From positions 1,178,001 through 1,242,000 of the forward strand of contig NZ_CP083663.1 of assembly GCF_020097815.1 (NCBI RefSeq): a stretch of 64,000 nucleotides of DNA, written 5' to 3'. Position numbers and translations under genes: made by a program. This stretch comes from Haloprofundus salinisoli. Lineage in GTDB: Archaea; Halobacteriota; Halobacteria; Halobacteriales; Haloferacaceae. Below, one piece after another: positions 35,137 through 43,119 of this stretch (position 1 is the first letter of the stretch; every line of letters begins with the position of its first letter). A model generated the notes under the pieces. It searched no databases. It was given only the letters and a program-made list of their open reading frames with translations, and had not been told where the DNA came from.

Positions 35137-35736
35137 ATGGACGAGAAGACGGCGGAACTCCGGGACATCTTCATCGATACCACCGGTTCGGACACCGTCA
35201 CTGAGAGTCAGGAGGAAAAGCGGGGATCCCTGACCGAAGACGAGGAGAACATCGAGCGCCGACTCGACGAACTCGTCACGAGGATGCGGAGTCGCTACGA
35301 GTTCACGAGCGACCTCGAAACCGCGACGCTCGTGCAGGTCGTTCGCGGATTCTACGACGAGCAGTCGAACGAGGAACTGGCCGCAGAACTGAATCTCGAC
35401 GAGTCGGAACTGTTCGACGCGCGGATGGACCTCCACCTCGTGAGTGAGTCGGACCGCGACGCGCCGTTCGCACTCGACGACCTTCGGACGCTCGTCGTCG
35501 ACGACGTGCCGATGAGCGAACGGGCCGCCGAACTCGACAGCGACGAGGCGACCGTCCGTCGGTACTCGGCCGTCGTGGAAGCCGACCAGCGCTCGACGCG
35601 GGCGAACGACCGCTTCCGCGACGAGTTCGCCGAACTGCTCACCGACTCGGACCTCTCGGCGCGTCTCGCCGAGACCGCCCGCGAGGACGGCCTGAAAGAG
35701 GCGACCGAAGACATCGAGACGAACGTATCCTTCTAA
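35137..35736 (+). CDS. Conditioned-medium-induced protein 4 (Cmi4)-like
   Basis: This 199-residue acidic protein begins MDEKTAELRDIFIDTTGSD and contains two HTH-like stretches (SNEELAAELNLDESELFDAR near 85-104; SERAAELDSDEATVRRYSAV near 128-147). This is the pattern of haloarchaeal proteins annotated as conditioned medium-induced protein 4. Such proteins were found among genes responding to spent medium; the mechanism is unknown. It is divergent from bioY with the BirA operator between them, although only bioY shows the TATA within the operator. Confidence 0.7.
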   Translation: MDEKTAELRDIFIDTTGSDTVTESQEEKRGSLTEDEENIERRLDELVTRMRSRYEFTSDLETATLVQVVRGFYDEQSNEELAAELNLDESELFDARMDLHLVSESDRDAPFALDDLRTLVVDDVPMSERAAELDSDEATVRRYSAVVEADQRSTRANDRFRDEFAELLTDSDLSARLAETAREDGLKEATEDIETNVSF

Positions 35737-35765
35737 ACCGACCTTTTTCTTCGTCGGATTTCCTC

Positions 35766-35782
35766 GCGTGGCGGAGCCACGC
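35766..35782. repeat. Hairpin in the gap after the Cmi4-like gene
   Basis: GCGTGGC/GCCACGC pair around a 3-nt loop, 30 bp past the stop at 35736; a CTTTTTCTT run (about 35743-35751) lies between. The T run may end transcription and the hairpin may help. The remaining gap to 35939 holds GGCCGCTCGCTCGGCCTTCG-like self-complementary sequence and no gene. Confidence 0.4.
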
Positions 35783-35939
35783 TGCGGGAACCCTCCTCGA
35801 AAAACGTCGATGAAAAAGGCCGCTCGCTCGGCCTTCGGCCTCGCGTGCGGAACGGTAAACTGGGTGGACCACTTTCGAACCGCTCCGCACAGTACTCGCC
35901 CGCATCGCAACACCACCAGCCGTAGGTTCAAGTACCGAA

Positions 35940-36626
35940 ATGGGACCAATCTGTTTCGTGCCAACGTTCACAGACCTTTCGCGGGCGACGTACTGCCCGC
36001 GGCAACTGTACTACGCCCGCCGCGACGACAAGCGCGGGCCGCCGCCGGAGGTCGCCGAGGTGCGAGAGTTGGCGTTTCGTTACGAGGAACTGCTCGATGC
36101 CGACGACGAGACGATTCGAGCACTCCCAGTCGCCGTCGAACCCGACGACTACCGCGGGGCGCTCCGCCGCCTCCGCGAACGCGACGAGTGGACGGCCCTC
36201 TGCGACCCGAGAGAGCGCGAGCGTCTCCTCCGCGGGAGGGACGCCCGCGGCATCGCGCACAAGATTCTCCCGGGCGAGTCCGAAGACGACCCGCCGGTTC
36301 CGACGCTCGTCTCGCCCGGAGAGCCGCCCGAGCAGGGAGTGTGGAAGCCGCAGAAAGTGCGCGCCGTCGCCGCGGCGAAAGCGCTCTCCTGGGAGCAAGA
36401 GCGCGAAGTGCCGCGGGCGCTCGTCGAGTATCCGGCGGTCGGCGTCGTCCGAACGGTTCGGCTGACGACCCGAGCGAAGGCGGTGTACCGCACCGCGGTT
36501 CGGACGGTTCGGTCGATGGACGGTCCCCCGCCGCGACTCCGCGGCAGCGACAAGTGTTCGTCGTGCGAGTATCGGAGTCGGTGCGGCGTCAGAACGCGGT
36601 CGCTGCGGTCGCTGCTCGGGCTGTGA
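35940..36626 (+). CDS. Stand-alone Cas4/Dna2-like Fe-S protein
   Basis: This 228-residue protein has the cysteine layout of Cas4: C19 in ATYCPRQLYY and C206, C209, C215 in KCSSCEYRSRC, ligands of a [4Fe-4S] cluster. The middle resembles the RecB-like nuclease region, but I do not see a clear D...ExK catalytic set (VPTLVSPGEPPEQGVWKPQ lies where it should be). No CRISPR array or cas gene is in the window. It may be a repair-linked relative of Cas4. A GTG at 35958 (MPTFTDLSRA) is an equally good start. Confidence 0.8.
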   Translation: MGPICFVPTFTDLSRATYCPRQLYYARRDDKRGPPPEVAEVRELAFRYEELLDADDETIRALPVAVEPDDYRGALRRLRERDEWTALCDPRERERLLRGRDARGIAHKILPGESEDDPPVPTLVSPGEPPEQGVWKPQKVRAVAAAKALSWEQEREVPRALVEYPAVGVVRTVRLTTRAKAVYRTAVRTVRSMDGPPPRLRGSDKCSSCEYRSRCGVRTRSLRSLLGL

Positions 36627-36644
36627 GCGCTGACACCGGAGCGT

Positions 36645-37232
36645 TCACTCTCGCGCCAGCCACGCCTCGATGTCGTCGGCGCGCGCCCCGCGGCGATGGA
36701 TGACGTTCTCGCCCACGTCGACTACCGTGCTCTCGGTGCCGGGCGTCTTGCCGCCGTCGAGGACGGCACCCACCGCATCGCGGATTTCCGGGTCGAGTTC
36801 GTCGACGCGGCGGACGCTCCCGGCCCCGCTCCGGTTGGCGCTGGTCGCGGTCAGCGGCGTCGGCGCGAGTTGCGAGAGGAGTTCGAGCGCCAACTCGTGG
36901 TCCGGGACCCGGATACCGACGCGCTCGCGACCGGCGGTGAGAACGTCCGGAACCCTCTCCCGGCGAGCGGTGACGACGGTGACCGGACCCGGGAGGAACT
37001 CACGCATGAATCGCACTTCGCGGTCAGTCGGGTCGGTGTGCGACAGCGCCGCGTCGACGCTCGGGACGCCGAGCGACAGCGGCTTGTCTCGGGCCCGACC
37101 CTTCAACTCGAACACCCGCTCGACGGCATCGGCGTCGAGGGCGTTCGCGCCGAGTCCGTACACCGTCTCCGTCGGGTAGACGACCGCCTCCCCGCGTTCG
37201 ACGGCGGTGGCGGCGTCTGCGACTGTGTCCAT
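36645..37232 (-). CDS. tsaC: L-threonylcarbamoyladenylate synthase
   Basis: This 195-residue Sua5/YrdC-domain enzyme makes threonylcarbamoyl-AMP from threonine, bicarbonate and ATP for the t6A37 modification of ANN-decoding tRNAs. Motifs: VVYPTETVYGLGANALD (about 19-35), KGRARDKPLSL (about 45-55), RVGIRVPDHELALELL and LTATSANRSGAG (about 127-138), and STVVDVGEN. It lacks the C-terminal Sua5 domain. Start ATG 37230-37232 (MDTVADAAT). Confidence 0.93.
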   Translation of the reverse strand: MDTVADAATAVERGEAVVYPTETVYGLGANALDADAVERVFELKGRARDKPLSLGVPSVDAALSHTDPTDREVRFMREFLPGPVTVVTARRERVPDVLTAGRERVGIRVPDHELALELLSQLAPTPLTATSANRSGAGSVRRVDELDPEIRDAVGAVLDGGKTPGTESTVVDVGENVIHRRGARADDIEAWLARE

Positions 37233-37254
37233 GTCCGTGGATAGCCGGTCAGGG

Positions 37255-37260
37255 AAAAAA
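37255..37260 (-). terminator. T6 run after the glutaredoxin-redoxin pair
   Basis: On the minus strand this reads six T's, 35 bp past the redoxin stop at 37295 and just before tsaC. Such runs end transcription in archaea. Confidence 0.5.
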
Positions 37261-37294
37261 GCGTGCTGCGTTCGGTCGGCGCTCGAGCTCGCGC

Positions 37295-37804
37295 TCAGAC
37301 CAGGTCGTCGATGGCCGATTCGACTTCGTCGTAGTCCGGGAAGTCGGGCCACTCGCTTGCTACCCAGGCGTACTCGACGGTCCGGTCGTCGTCGAGCAGA
37401 AACACCGCCGGGCGGGCCTCGCTCACGCCCGCCATCCCGTCGAGGTCGTTCTCGACGCCGTAGTCGGCGGCGACGCCGTTTTGTGGGTCCGAAAACAGCG
37501 AGTACGGCATCTCGCGCTCCTCGATGAGCGTCTTGTGCTCGTACGGCGAGGAGATGGAGAGGCCGACGACGGTCAGCCGGTCGCCCCACTGTCGGTCGCG
37601 CATCTCGTTCCACATGTACGTCGCCGGGAACGCGCCGTCCATCGCGTAGAAGACGAGGAGGACGGGGCCGTCGTCGGTGAGCTCCGAGAGCGACGCGTCC
37701 TCCCAGAACTCGGTGTTGACGAGCGGGCGGGTGAAGTCGGGTGCCGTGTCGCCGACGTCGACGTGGTCGGTCTCGGGGAGGTCGACGACCTCGAAGTCGG
37801 CCAT
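37295..37804 (-). CDS. Peroxiredoxin-fold protein without cysteine
   Basis: This 169-residue redoxin-domain protein has the AhpC/TSA order: VGDTAPDFTRPLVN, then PVLLVFYAMDGAFPATYMWN where the peroxidatic cysteine should be, then LFSDPQNGVAADYGV. The protein contains no cysteine at all. The active-site loop reads GAFPATYMWNE, so thiol peroxidase activity is not possible. It overlaps the glutaredoxin gene by one base (TAATG), so the two are cotranscribed. It may be a structural or regulatory partner. Confidence 0.85.
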   Translation of the reverse strand: MADFEVVDLPETDHVDVGDTAPDFTRPLVNTEFWEDASLSELTDDGPVLLVFYAMDGAFPATYMWNEMRDRQWGDRLTVVGLSISSPYEHKTLIEEREMPYSLFSDPQNGVAADYGVENDLDGMAGVSEARPAVFLLDDDRTVEYAWVASEWPDFPDYDEVESAIDDLV

Positions 37805-38070
37805 TACGCCGCACCCCCGTCGCCGTACGTCTTGTCGAGGTACTCGACGATGTTCGCCGACTCCGACATCGTCAGGCCGGTGTTCTCGTCGACGATGGCC
37901 GGGACGGTTCGTTTACCCGAGATTCGCTTGACGACGTTGCGCTGGGAGTGCATCGGTTCGATGAACCGCGACCGGTAGTCGAGGTCGTACTCCTGGAGTT
38001 TGCGGACGACGCGCTCGCAGTACGGACACGCCTGTAGTCGGTACAGGGTAATCGCAGGTTCGTCTGACAT
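37804..38070 (-). CDS. Glutaredoxin / GST N-domain protein with CPYC
   Basis: This 88-residue thioredoxin-fold protein has the active site CPYC (about 14-17), RTVPAIVDENTG (cis-proline loop) and SESANIVEYLDKTYG. The length fits a glutaredoxin. Haloarchaea use gamma-glutamylcysteine instead of glutathione, so the reductant is probably that thiol or a thioredoxin reductase system. The start was set at ATG 38068-38070 (MSDEPAITLYR). First gene of the pair with the cysteine-free redoxin. Confidence 0.88.
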   Translation of the reverse strand: MSDEPAITLYRLQACPYCERVVRKLQEYDLDYRSRFIEPMHSQRNVVKRISGKRTVPAIVDENTGLTMSESANIVEYLDKTYGDGGAA

Positions 38071-38173
38071 ACGATACGGTAAGGACGTTCGCGGCCTAAG
38101 CGCTTCGCTCGCGGAACCCGACTGCTGAGGAGGACAACTCTTAATTCGAGTCCAAGATAAGAACACGTGTCAC

Positions 38174-39589
38174 ATGGGTTTGCCGTTGCTACTTACAGCT
38201 CATTCTCTGTCTCTTCAGTCCGCACAAGCGATTGGTCCCATCCCGGTCAACTCGACGACCGTCGCCGTCGCCGGTATCGTCACCATCGGGATTCTCATCA
38301 CGCTGTCGGCGTTTTTCTCCTCCTCGGAGATCGCGATGTTCTCGCTGGCGATACACCGCGTCGACTCGCTCGTCGAAGACAACGTCCCGAACGCGAAGAC
38401 GGTGCAGTCGCTGAAGCAGAACCCACACCGCTTGCTCGTGACGATCCTCGTCGGCAACAATATCGTCAACATCGCCATGTCCTCCATCACTACCGGGTTG
38501 CTGGCGTACTACAACTTCAGTGGCCTCGAATCGGTGCTCATCTCGACGCTCGGCATCACGACGCTCGTGTTGCTGTTCGGCGAGAGCGCGCCGAAGTCCT
38601 ACGCGGTCGAGAACACCGAGTCGTGGGCGCTGCGCATCGCTCGTCCCCTGAAGTACTCCGAGTACGTCCTCTACCCGCTGGTCGTCTTCTTCGACTACCT
38701 GACGCGGGTCGTCAACAAAGTCACCGGTGGACAGTCCTCCATCGAGTCGTCGTACATCACCCGCGACGAGATTCAGGACATGATCGAGACGGGCGAGCGC
38801 GAGGGCGTCATCGAGGAGGAGGAGCGCGAGATGCTCGACCGCATCTTCCGCTTCACGAACACCATCGCCAAAGAGGTGATGACGCCGCGTCTCGACGTGA
38901 CCGCCGTCCCGAAGGACGCCACCATCGAGGAGGCCATCGAGACGTGCGTCCAGGCCGACCACGAGCGCATTCCCGTCTACGACGGCAACCTCGACAACAT
39001 CATCGGCATCGTCAACGTCCGCAACCTCGTCCGTGAACAGCACTACGGCGAAGGTGGCAGCGACCTTAGCGACGTGGTTAACCCGACACTGCACGTTCCC
39101 GAGTCGAAGAACGTCGACGAACTGCTCGCGGAGATGCAGGACAACCGCCTCCAGATGGTCGTCGTCATCGACGAGTTCGGCACCACCGAGGGTATCATCA
39201 CGCTCGAAGACGTCGCCGAGGAGATCGTCGGCGACATCCTCGAAGGCGACGAGGAGGAGGCGTTCGACACCGTCGACGAACGCACGACGCTCGTGCGCGG
39301 CGAGGTCAACATCGACGAAGTGAACGAAGTGCTGGAGCTCGAACTCCCGGAGGGCGAGGAGTTCGAGACGCTCGCGGGCTTCATCTTCAACCGCGCGGGT
39401 CGACTCGTCGAGGAGGGCGAGGAGATCGAGTACGACGGCGTCGTCATCCACATCGAGGAGGTCGATAACACCCGCATCATGCGCGCGCGTATCACGACAC
39501 CCGAATCGACGACCGAGAACGAAGAGGAGACGGAGGAAGAAGACGACCGCGAGCAGTCCTCGGAACCCGACCAACCGCGTCGAACGTGA
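38174..39589 (+). CDS. CNNM/CorC-type membrane protein (DUF21-CBS-CorC_HlyC)
   Basis: This 471-residue protein has a DUF21 domain with four helices (FFSSSEIAMFSLA, LVTILVGNNIVNIAMSS, LVLLFGESAPKSYAVE), two CBS repeats (EVMTPRLDVTAVP; ERIPVYDGNLDNIIGIV) and a C-terminal CorC_HlyC domain (ETLAGFIFNRAGRLVEEGE), then an acidic tail. CNNM/CorC proteins are linked to Mg2+/Na+ exchange across the membrane. The CBS pair may bind adenine nucleotides. The N-terminus has a hydrophobic leader-like start. Confidence 0.92.
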   Translation: MGLPLLLTAHSLSLQSAQAIGPIPVNSTTVAVAGIVTIGILITLSAFFSSSEIAMFSLAIHRVDSLVEDNVPNAKTVQSLKQNPHRLLVTILVGNNIVNIAMSSITTGLLAYYNFSGLESVLISTLGITTLVLLFGESAPKSYAVENTESWALRIARPLKYSEYVLYPLVVFFDYLTRVVNKVTGGQSSIESSYITRDEIQDMIETGEREGVIEEEEREMLDRIFRFTNTIAKEVMTPRLDVTAVPKDATIEEAIETCVQADHERIPVYDGNLDNIIGIVNVRNLVREQHYGEGGSDLSDVVNPTLHVPESKNVDELLAEMQDNRLQMVVVIDEFGTTEGIITLEDVAEEIVGDILEGDEEEAFDTVDERTTLVRGEVNIDEVNEVLELELPEGEEFETLAGFIFNRAGRLVEEGEEIEYDGVVIHIEEVDNTRIMRARITTPESTTENEEETEEEDDREQSSEPDQPRRT

Positions 39590-39715
39590 GGCGCGTCGGA
39601 CGACGGTCGGGACAGTACGCGACCGCGACGGCGAACCGGTCGCTGGTCGACGATTCCCGACGTTATCACTACCCCCCGCCATCCAGTTCACGCCGGAAGC
39701 GGCGGAGAGGCGGTC

Positions 39716-40918
39716 TCACGCCGACAAGAGCATCTCGATGCCGGTGAAAAGTCCGTAGCCGAGCGCCAGTGCAAGCGCCAGCGACCCGACCCACGCGAGT
39801 ACCGTGTACAGCATCTTCTGTCGACTCACGCCGCTGCCGCCGGCGGCGTAGCCGCTGCCGATGATGGCGCTGACGATAATCTCGTTGAACGAGACGGGGA
39901 TACCGAAGGCGACGGCCGCCTGCGCGATGGCGAACGAGGGGATGAGCGCGGCGATGGACCGACGCGGGCCGAGCGAGGAGTAGTCCTGAGCGATGGCCTT
40001 TATCATCCGGGGCGCGCCGGTCCACGACCCCGCCAACAGCCCGAGTCCGCCGCCGACGAGGACGACTACCAGCGGAATCGGCGTCGACGGGCCCAGAAGG
40101 GGGACGAGCGGGCCGATGGCGAGGCCGACCTGACTGCCGCCGGCCGAGAAAGCGACGAGTCCGCCGAGCGCCAGGAGAAACCGCCGCTGCCCGGCGGCGG
40201 CGTCGCGTACCATCTCTCGGTAGAGTGCCGCGACGACGAGCGCCGCGAGCACGAGCGTGACGAGGATGCGGCCGACCGGGAGTCCCGACACCGACGGGAT
40301 GCCGAGGCGGGTCGCCGTCGCGACGGCGATACTCGCTCCGGCGCTTCCCGGCCCGAGCACCGAGAACTGGACGTTGGCGACCAGCGCGCCGACGAGACCC
40401 GCGAGAAACGGAACCGCGAGGCGCTCGGCGACGCGTTCGCTTCGGAGCGTCTTGGCCGTCGCGTAGGCGATACCGCCGCCGACGAACGGCGTGAGCACCC
40501 ACAGCGCGACGATTTCCTGGTACTTCGCCCAGGCAGGCGCGCCGCCGAGGGCGAGCCCCACCCCGACGACGGCACCGGTGACGGTGAACGCCGTGGCGAT
40601 GGGGTAGCCAGTGAAGACGCCGACTGCGACGAGCGCGGCGGCCGTCAGCAGTCCGACCGTCGCCGCGATGGCCGACAGCTCGACGCCGACGATGAGTTCG
40701 GTTCCGACCGCCTCGGTGACGCTCGCGCCCTGTAGCACCGCGCCCGCGAAGCCGAGAATGCCGACGATGAAGCCCGCGCGCATCACCGAGATAGCGTTCG
40801 CTCCGACGGCGGGGGCGAACGGCGTCGACCCCGACGACCCGGCCCCGATGGCCCACGCCATGAACAGACTGGCGAGGGCCGCAACGGCGAACGTCGCAAC
40901 CGTCTCGACGGCTACCAT
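39716..40918 (-). CDS. PiT-family inorganic phosphate transporter
   Basis: This 400-residue membrane protein has about ten helices in two inverted halves. It shows the PiT signatures GANAISVMRAGFIVGILGFA (about 39-58, with GANxx) and, in the second half, GSGYAAGGSGVSRQKM. It would bring phosphate in with H+ or Na+. It converges with the CNNM gene (126-bp gap) and has the small 62-aa membrane protein gene upstream on the same strand. No PhoU lies beside it. Confidence 0.9.
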   Translation of the reverse strand: MVAVETVATFAVAALASLFMAWAIGAGSSGSTPFAPAVGANAISVMRAGFIVGILGFAGAVLQGASVTEAVGTELIVGVELSAIAATVGLLTAAALVAVGVFTGYPIATAFTVTGAVVGVGLALGGAPAWAKYQEIVALWVLTPFVGGGIAYATAKTLRSERVAERLAVPFLAGLVGALVANVQFSVLGPGSAGASIAVATATRLGIPSVSGLPVGRILVTLVLAALVVAALYREMVRDAAAGQRRFLLALGGLVAFSAGGSQVGLAIGPLVPLLGPSTPIPLVVVLVGGGLGLLAGSWTGAPRMIKAIAQDYSSLGPRRSIAALIPSFAIAQAAVAFGIPVSFNEIIVSAIIGSGYAAGGSGVSRQKMLYTVLAWVGSLALALALGYGLFTGIEMLLSA

Positions 40919-41009
40919 TCTGTTCTTTGCTGTGCGCGCAGCTTACAAGTGCCTACCGGGAGTCGGCGAGTTTCGAGGCGAGTTCGGCTCGTCCGAGGCG
41001 CGGGTCGAG

Positions 41010-41198
41010 TCAGCGTTGGCGCCCTTCCTGATACCCCTGCTGGAGGCCCGTGACCGTCCGACGGACGAAGAGGTACATGAAGAAGACGAAAAGCAGCATG
41101 GCGAGAACGAGGCCGACGAACACCGGGTCGTTCCCGAGCGCCTCGACGACGGTGTCGACGAGAGACCCCTGGGCGACGACGGACGAGGATTCAGACAT
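41010..41198 (-). CDS. Single-TM small protein, 62 aa
   Basis: This short protein has one strong membrane helix (FVGLVLAMLLFVFFMYLFVRR, about residues 28-48), a polar N-terminus and a basic C-terminus (QQGYQEGRQR), so it is probably inserted N-out/C-in. The start is ATG 41196-41198. It lies 91 bp upstream of the PiT gene on the same strand and could be part of that unit. Function is unknown. Confidence 0.6.
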   Translation of the reverse strand: MSESSSVVAQGSLVDTVVEALGNDPVFVGLVLAMLLFVFFMYLFVRRTVTGLQQGYQEGRQR

Positions 41199-41296
41199 AG
41201 CGACCACTCGCCGCGGCGGCCCTATAGCCGTTTCGCCCGGGAGAGACGCCGACGTGAGGGGAACGCTCTTGTGTGCCGCCTCAGAACCGTGGGTCG

Positions 41297-42277
41297 ATGG
41301 CCGGCCTGTTGCCCTCCACTCCGGACACCTCCGACGCAGACCCCGGCGACCCACGCGTCATCGGCCTCGACAGCGACGCCGCCGACGAGCTGCTCTCGGC
41401 GCTGTCGTCGCGGACCGCCCGGCGCGTCCTCGCGGCGCTGCACGAGGAACCGACGACGCCCGCCGCCCTCGCCGAGCGCGTCGACACGTCGCTGCAGAAC
41501 GTCCAGTACCACCTCGGCAGCCTCGAAGACGCGGGTATCGTCGAAGTCGTCGGCACCGCCTACTCCGAGAAAGGCCGCGAGATGAAAGTGTACGGCCCCT
41601 CCGACAGTGCCTTGGTCGTCGTCGCCGGCCGAGAGGAGGAGACGAACGGCCTCCGCGCGCTCCTCTCTCGGCTCGTCGGCGGCGTCGGCGTGCTCGGCGT
41701 CGCGAGTCTCGTCGTCGACCGCCTGCTCGGCGGCCCGACGGCCGACTTCTCGCCGTTCGCCACCGGCTCCGAGGGCGGGGCCGGGGGCCAGAGCGGCGAG
41801 TACACGGCCGGGTCGGGTGACGGCGACAGCGCGACCGGCGGAGGTGGTGTCGGCGGCGACGCGGGAGACGGCGCGGACGCCGAGGAGAGTGACGACGGCG
41901 ACGCCGGCGAGTACGACGTCAGCGCCGACGGCAACGAGAGCGTGACGGTCTCGGAACCGACCGAAACCGCAGACGCGACGACCGCCGGAGCGCCGGAAGC
42001 GGAGACGACGGTGGAGGAGGGTGCGGCGGCGACGCGGACGCCGGCGGAGACGGCGCAGTCCGACGCGGCGACCGAGACGTTCGCCGAGACGGCGGCCGAC
42101 GGCGGGAGGACGACGACGCAGGCGGCCGCCGACAGCGCGACGGAGGTGTCGGGCGAACTGCTCGACGCCGGCGGACAGTCGCTCGTCGACGTCCTCGCCG
42201 TCTCGCCGGGCTTTCTGTTCTTTCTCGGCGGCGTCGCGGTGCTTCTGGTCGCGCTGTACGTGCGTTCTCGCCGATAG
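41297..42277 (+). CDS. Membrane-anchored ArsR-type winged-helix protein
   Basis: This 326-residue protein has an N-terminal ArsR-like winged helix (TARRVLAALHEEPTTPAALA, then QNVQYHLGSLEDAGIVEVV, about 40-85). A possible helix near 124-144 (RLVGGVGVLGVASLVVDRLL) follows, then ~150 residues of low-complexity D/E/G/A/T sequence, and a C-terminal helix (PGFLFFLGGVAVLLVALYV). If both helices cross the membrane, the linker would face outside and the DNA-binding domain inside. The ligand and target genes are unknown. ATG 41297 (MAGLLPSTPD) is preferred to ATG 41273. Confidence 0.8.
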   Translation: MAGLLPSTPDTSDADPGDPRVIGLDSDAADELLSALSSRTARRVLAALHEEPTTPAALAERVDTSLQNVQYHLGSLEDAGIVEVVGTAYSEKGREMKVYGPSDSALVVVAGREEETNGLRALLSRLVGGVGVLGVASLVVDRLLGGPTADFSPFATGSEGGAGGQSGEYTAGSGDGDSATGGGGVGGDAGDGADAEESDDGDAGEYDVSADGNESVTVSEPTETADATTAGAPEAETTVEEGAAATRTPAETAQSDAATETFAETAADGGRTTTQAAADSATEVSGELLDAGGQSLVDVLAVSPGFLFFLGGVAVLLVALYVRSRR

Positions 42278-42514
42278 GTAAAACGAGCGTTTGACCTTAC
42301 GGTGCGTATTTGACATCTGGGCCGATAGATGAGAGTGCAACCGCCTCGCTTCGGCCCACCGTGACCGTCGCCCCCCTCGGCGTCGCGCCGGTCCGCGTGT
42401 CGACCGAACGGACCGACGGGGCGGTTCACGGCCCTCCACCCTCCCGGCCCTCCACTCGCCCTCCTCCCTCTCACCCTCAGCATCCTCAGCATCCGAAATC
42501 CCCGGCTGCGTCGG
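42278..42514. other. 237-bp convergent gap with pyrimidine-rich tract
   Basis: The gap lies between the ends of the ArsR-type gene and the phosphoesterase gene. 42428-42490 is a long C/T-rich run (for example CCTCCCTCTCACCCTCAGCA). AAACG/CGTTT near 42284 could form a small hairpin after the ArsR-type stop. No ORF is supported. Confidence 0.4.
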
Positions 42515-43027
42515 CTACTTCGGGTCGATGCGGAACGTCTCGAACGCGTCGCCGTCCGGCGTGCAGAGGTGACCGCGGAGGCCAGCGCCTTCGGGCACCA
42601 ACTCGGCGTGCGCCGCCCGGTAGCCGCGCGGTTCGGCGTGACTGCCCGGGTTCAGAAGCGCCAGCGGTCCCGTCGCGTCGAACCCCGGTCGGTGGCTGTG
42701 GCCGTAGATGACCGCGTCGGCGTCGCGTTCGCGCCCGAACAGCGTGAGCGCCGTGTCGCCGCCGCGGCGGGTGTGCGTGACGGCGAAGCGAACGCCGGCG
42801 TACTCGACGGTCCGGGCGGCGGGCAGTCGCTTGCGGATTCCGGTGTCGTCGTTGTTGCCGGAGACGCCGCGGAACGTCGCGGACTCGTCGACGAACGCGT
42901 CGAGCACCGTCTCGGTCATGAAGTCGCCGGCGTGGACGACCATCTCTGCGTCGCGGACGGCCTGCAGCGTCCTGCCTCGTAACCGATGCGACTCGGTCCC
43001 GTGTGTGTCGGAGACGACGGTGAGCAC
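42515..43027 (-). CDS. YfcE-type metallophosphoesterase
   Basis: This 170-residue phosphodiesterase has the calcineurin-like metal ligands in order: SDTHG (about 6-10), HAGDF (about 32-36), GNND (about 57-60), THTRRG and YGHSHRPGF (about 108-116), ending LLNPGS. Such small enzymes act on phosphodiesters or cyclic nucleotides; the natural substrate is often unknown. The gene is divergent from the CDF transporter. Confidence 0.92.
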   Translation of the reverse strand: MLTVVSDTHGTESHRLRGRTLQAVRDAEMVVHAGDFMTETVLDAFVDESATFRGVSGNNDDTGIRKRLPAARTVEYAGVRFAVTHTRRGGDTALTLFGRERDADAVIYGHSHRPGFDATGPLALLNPGSHAEPRGYRAAHAELVPEGAGLRGHLCTPDGDAFETFRIDPK

Positions 43028-43069
43028 AGCGGGTGTAAGGACCGGCGGATACTGAAACTACCCGCTGGC

Positions 43070-43085
43070 TTGCCCGTGCGGGCAA
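43070..43085. promoter_or_regulatory. Palindrome TTGCCCG-TG-CGGGCAA upstream of the CDF gene
   Basis: Perfect 7-bp arms surround a 2-nt centre. It sits directly before a TATA-like GGCTATCAG (43089-43097), which is 27 bp from the CDF ATG at 43120. The place and symmetry suit a metal-responsive repressor or activator; no regulator is encoded beside it. Confidence 0.45.
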
Positions 43086-43119
43086 AACGGCTATCAGTTA
43101 GTGTTGTGACCGATTGACC

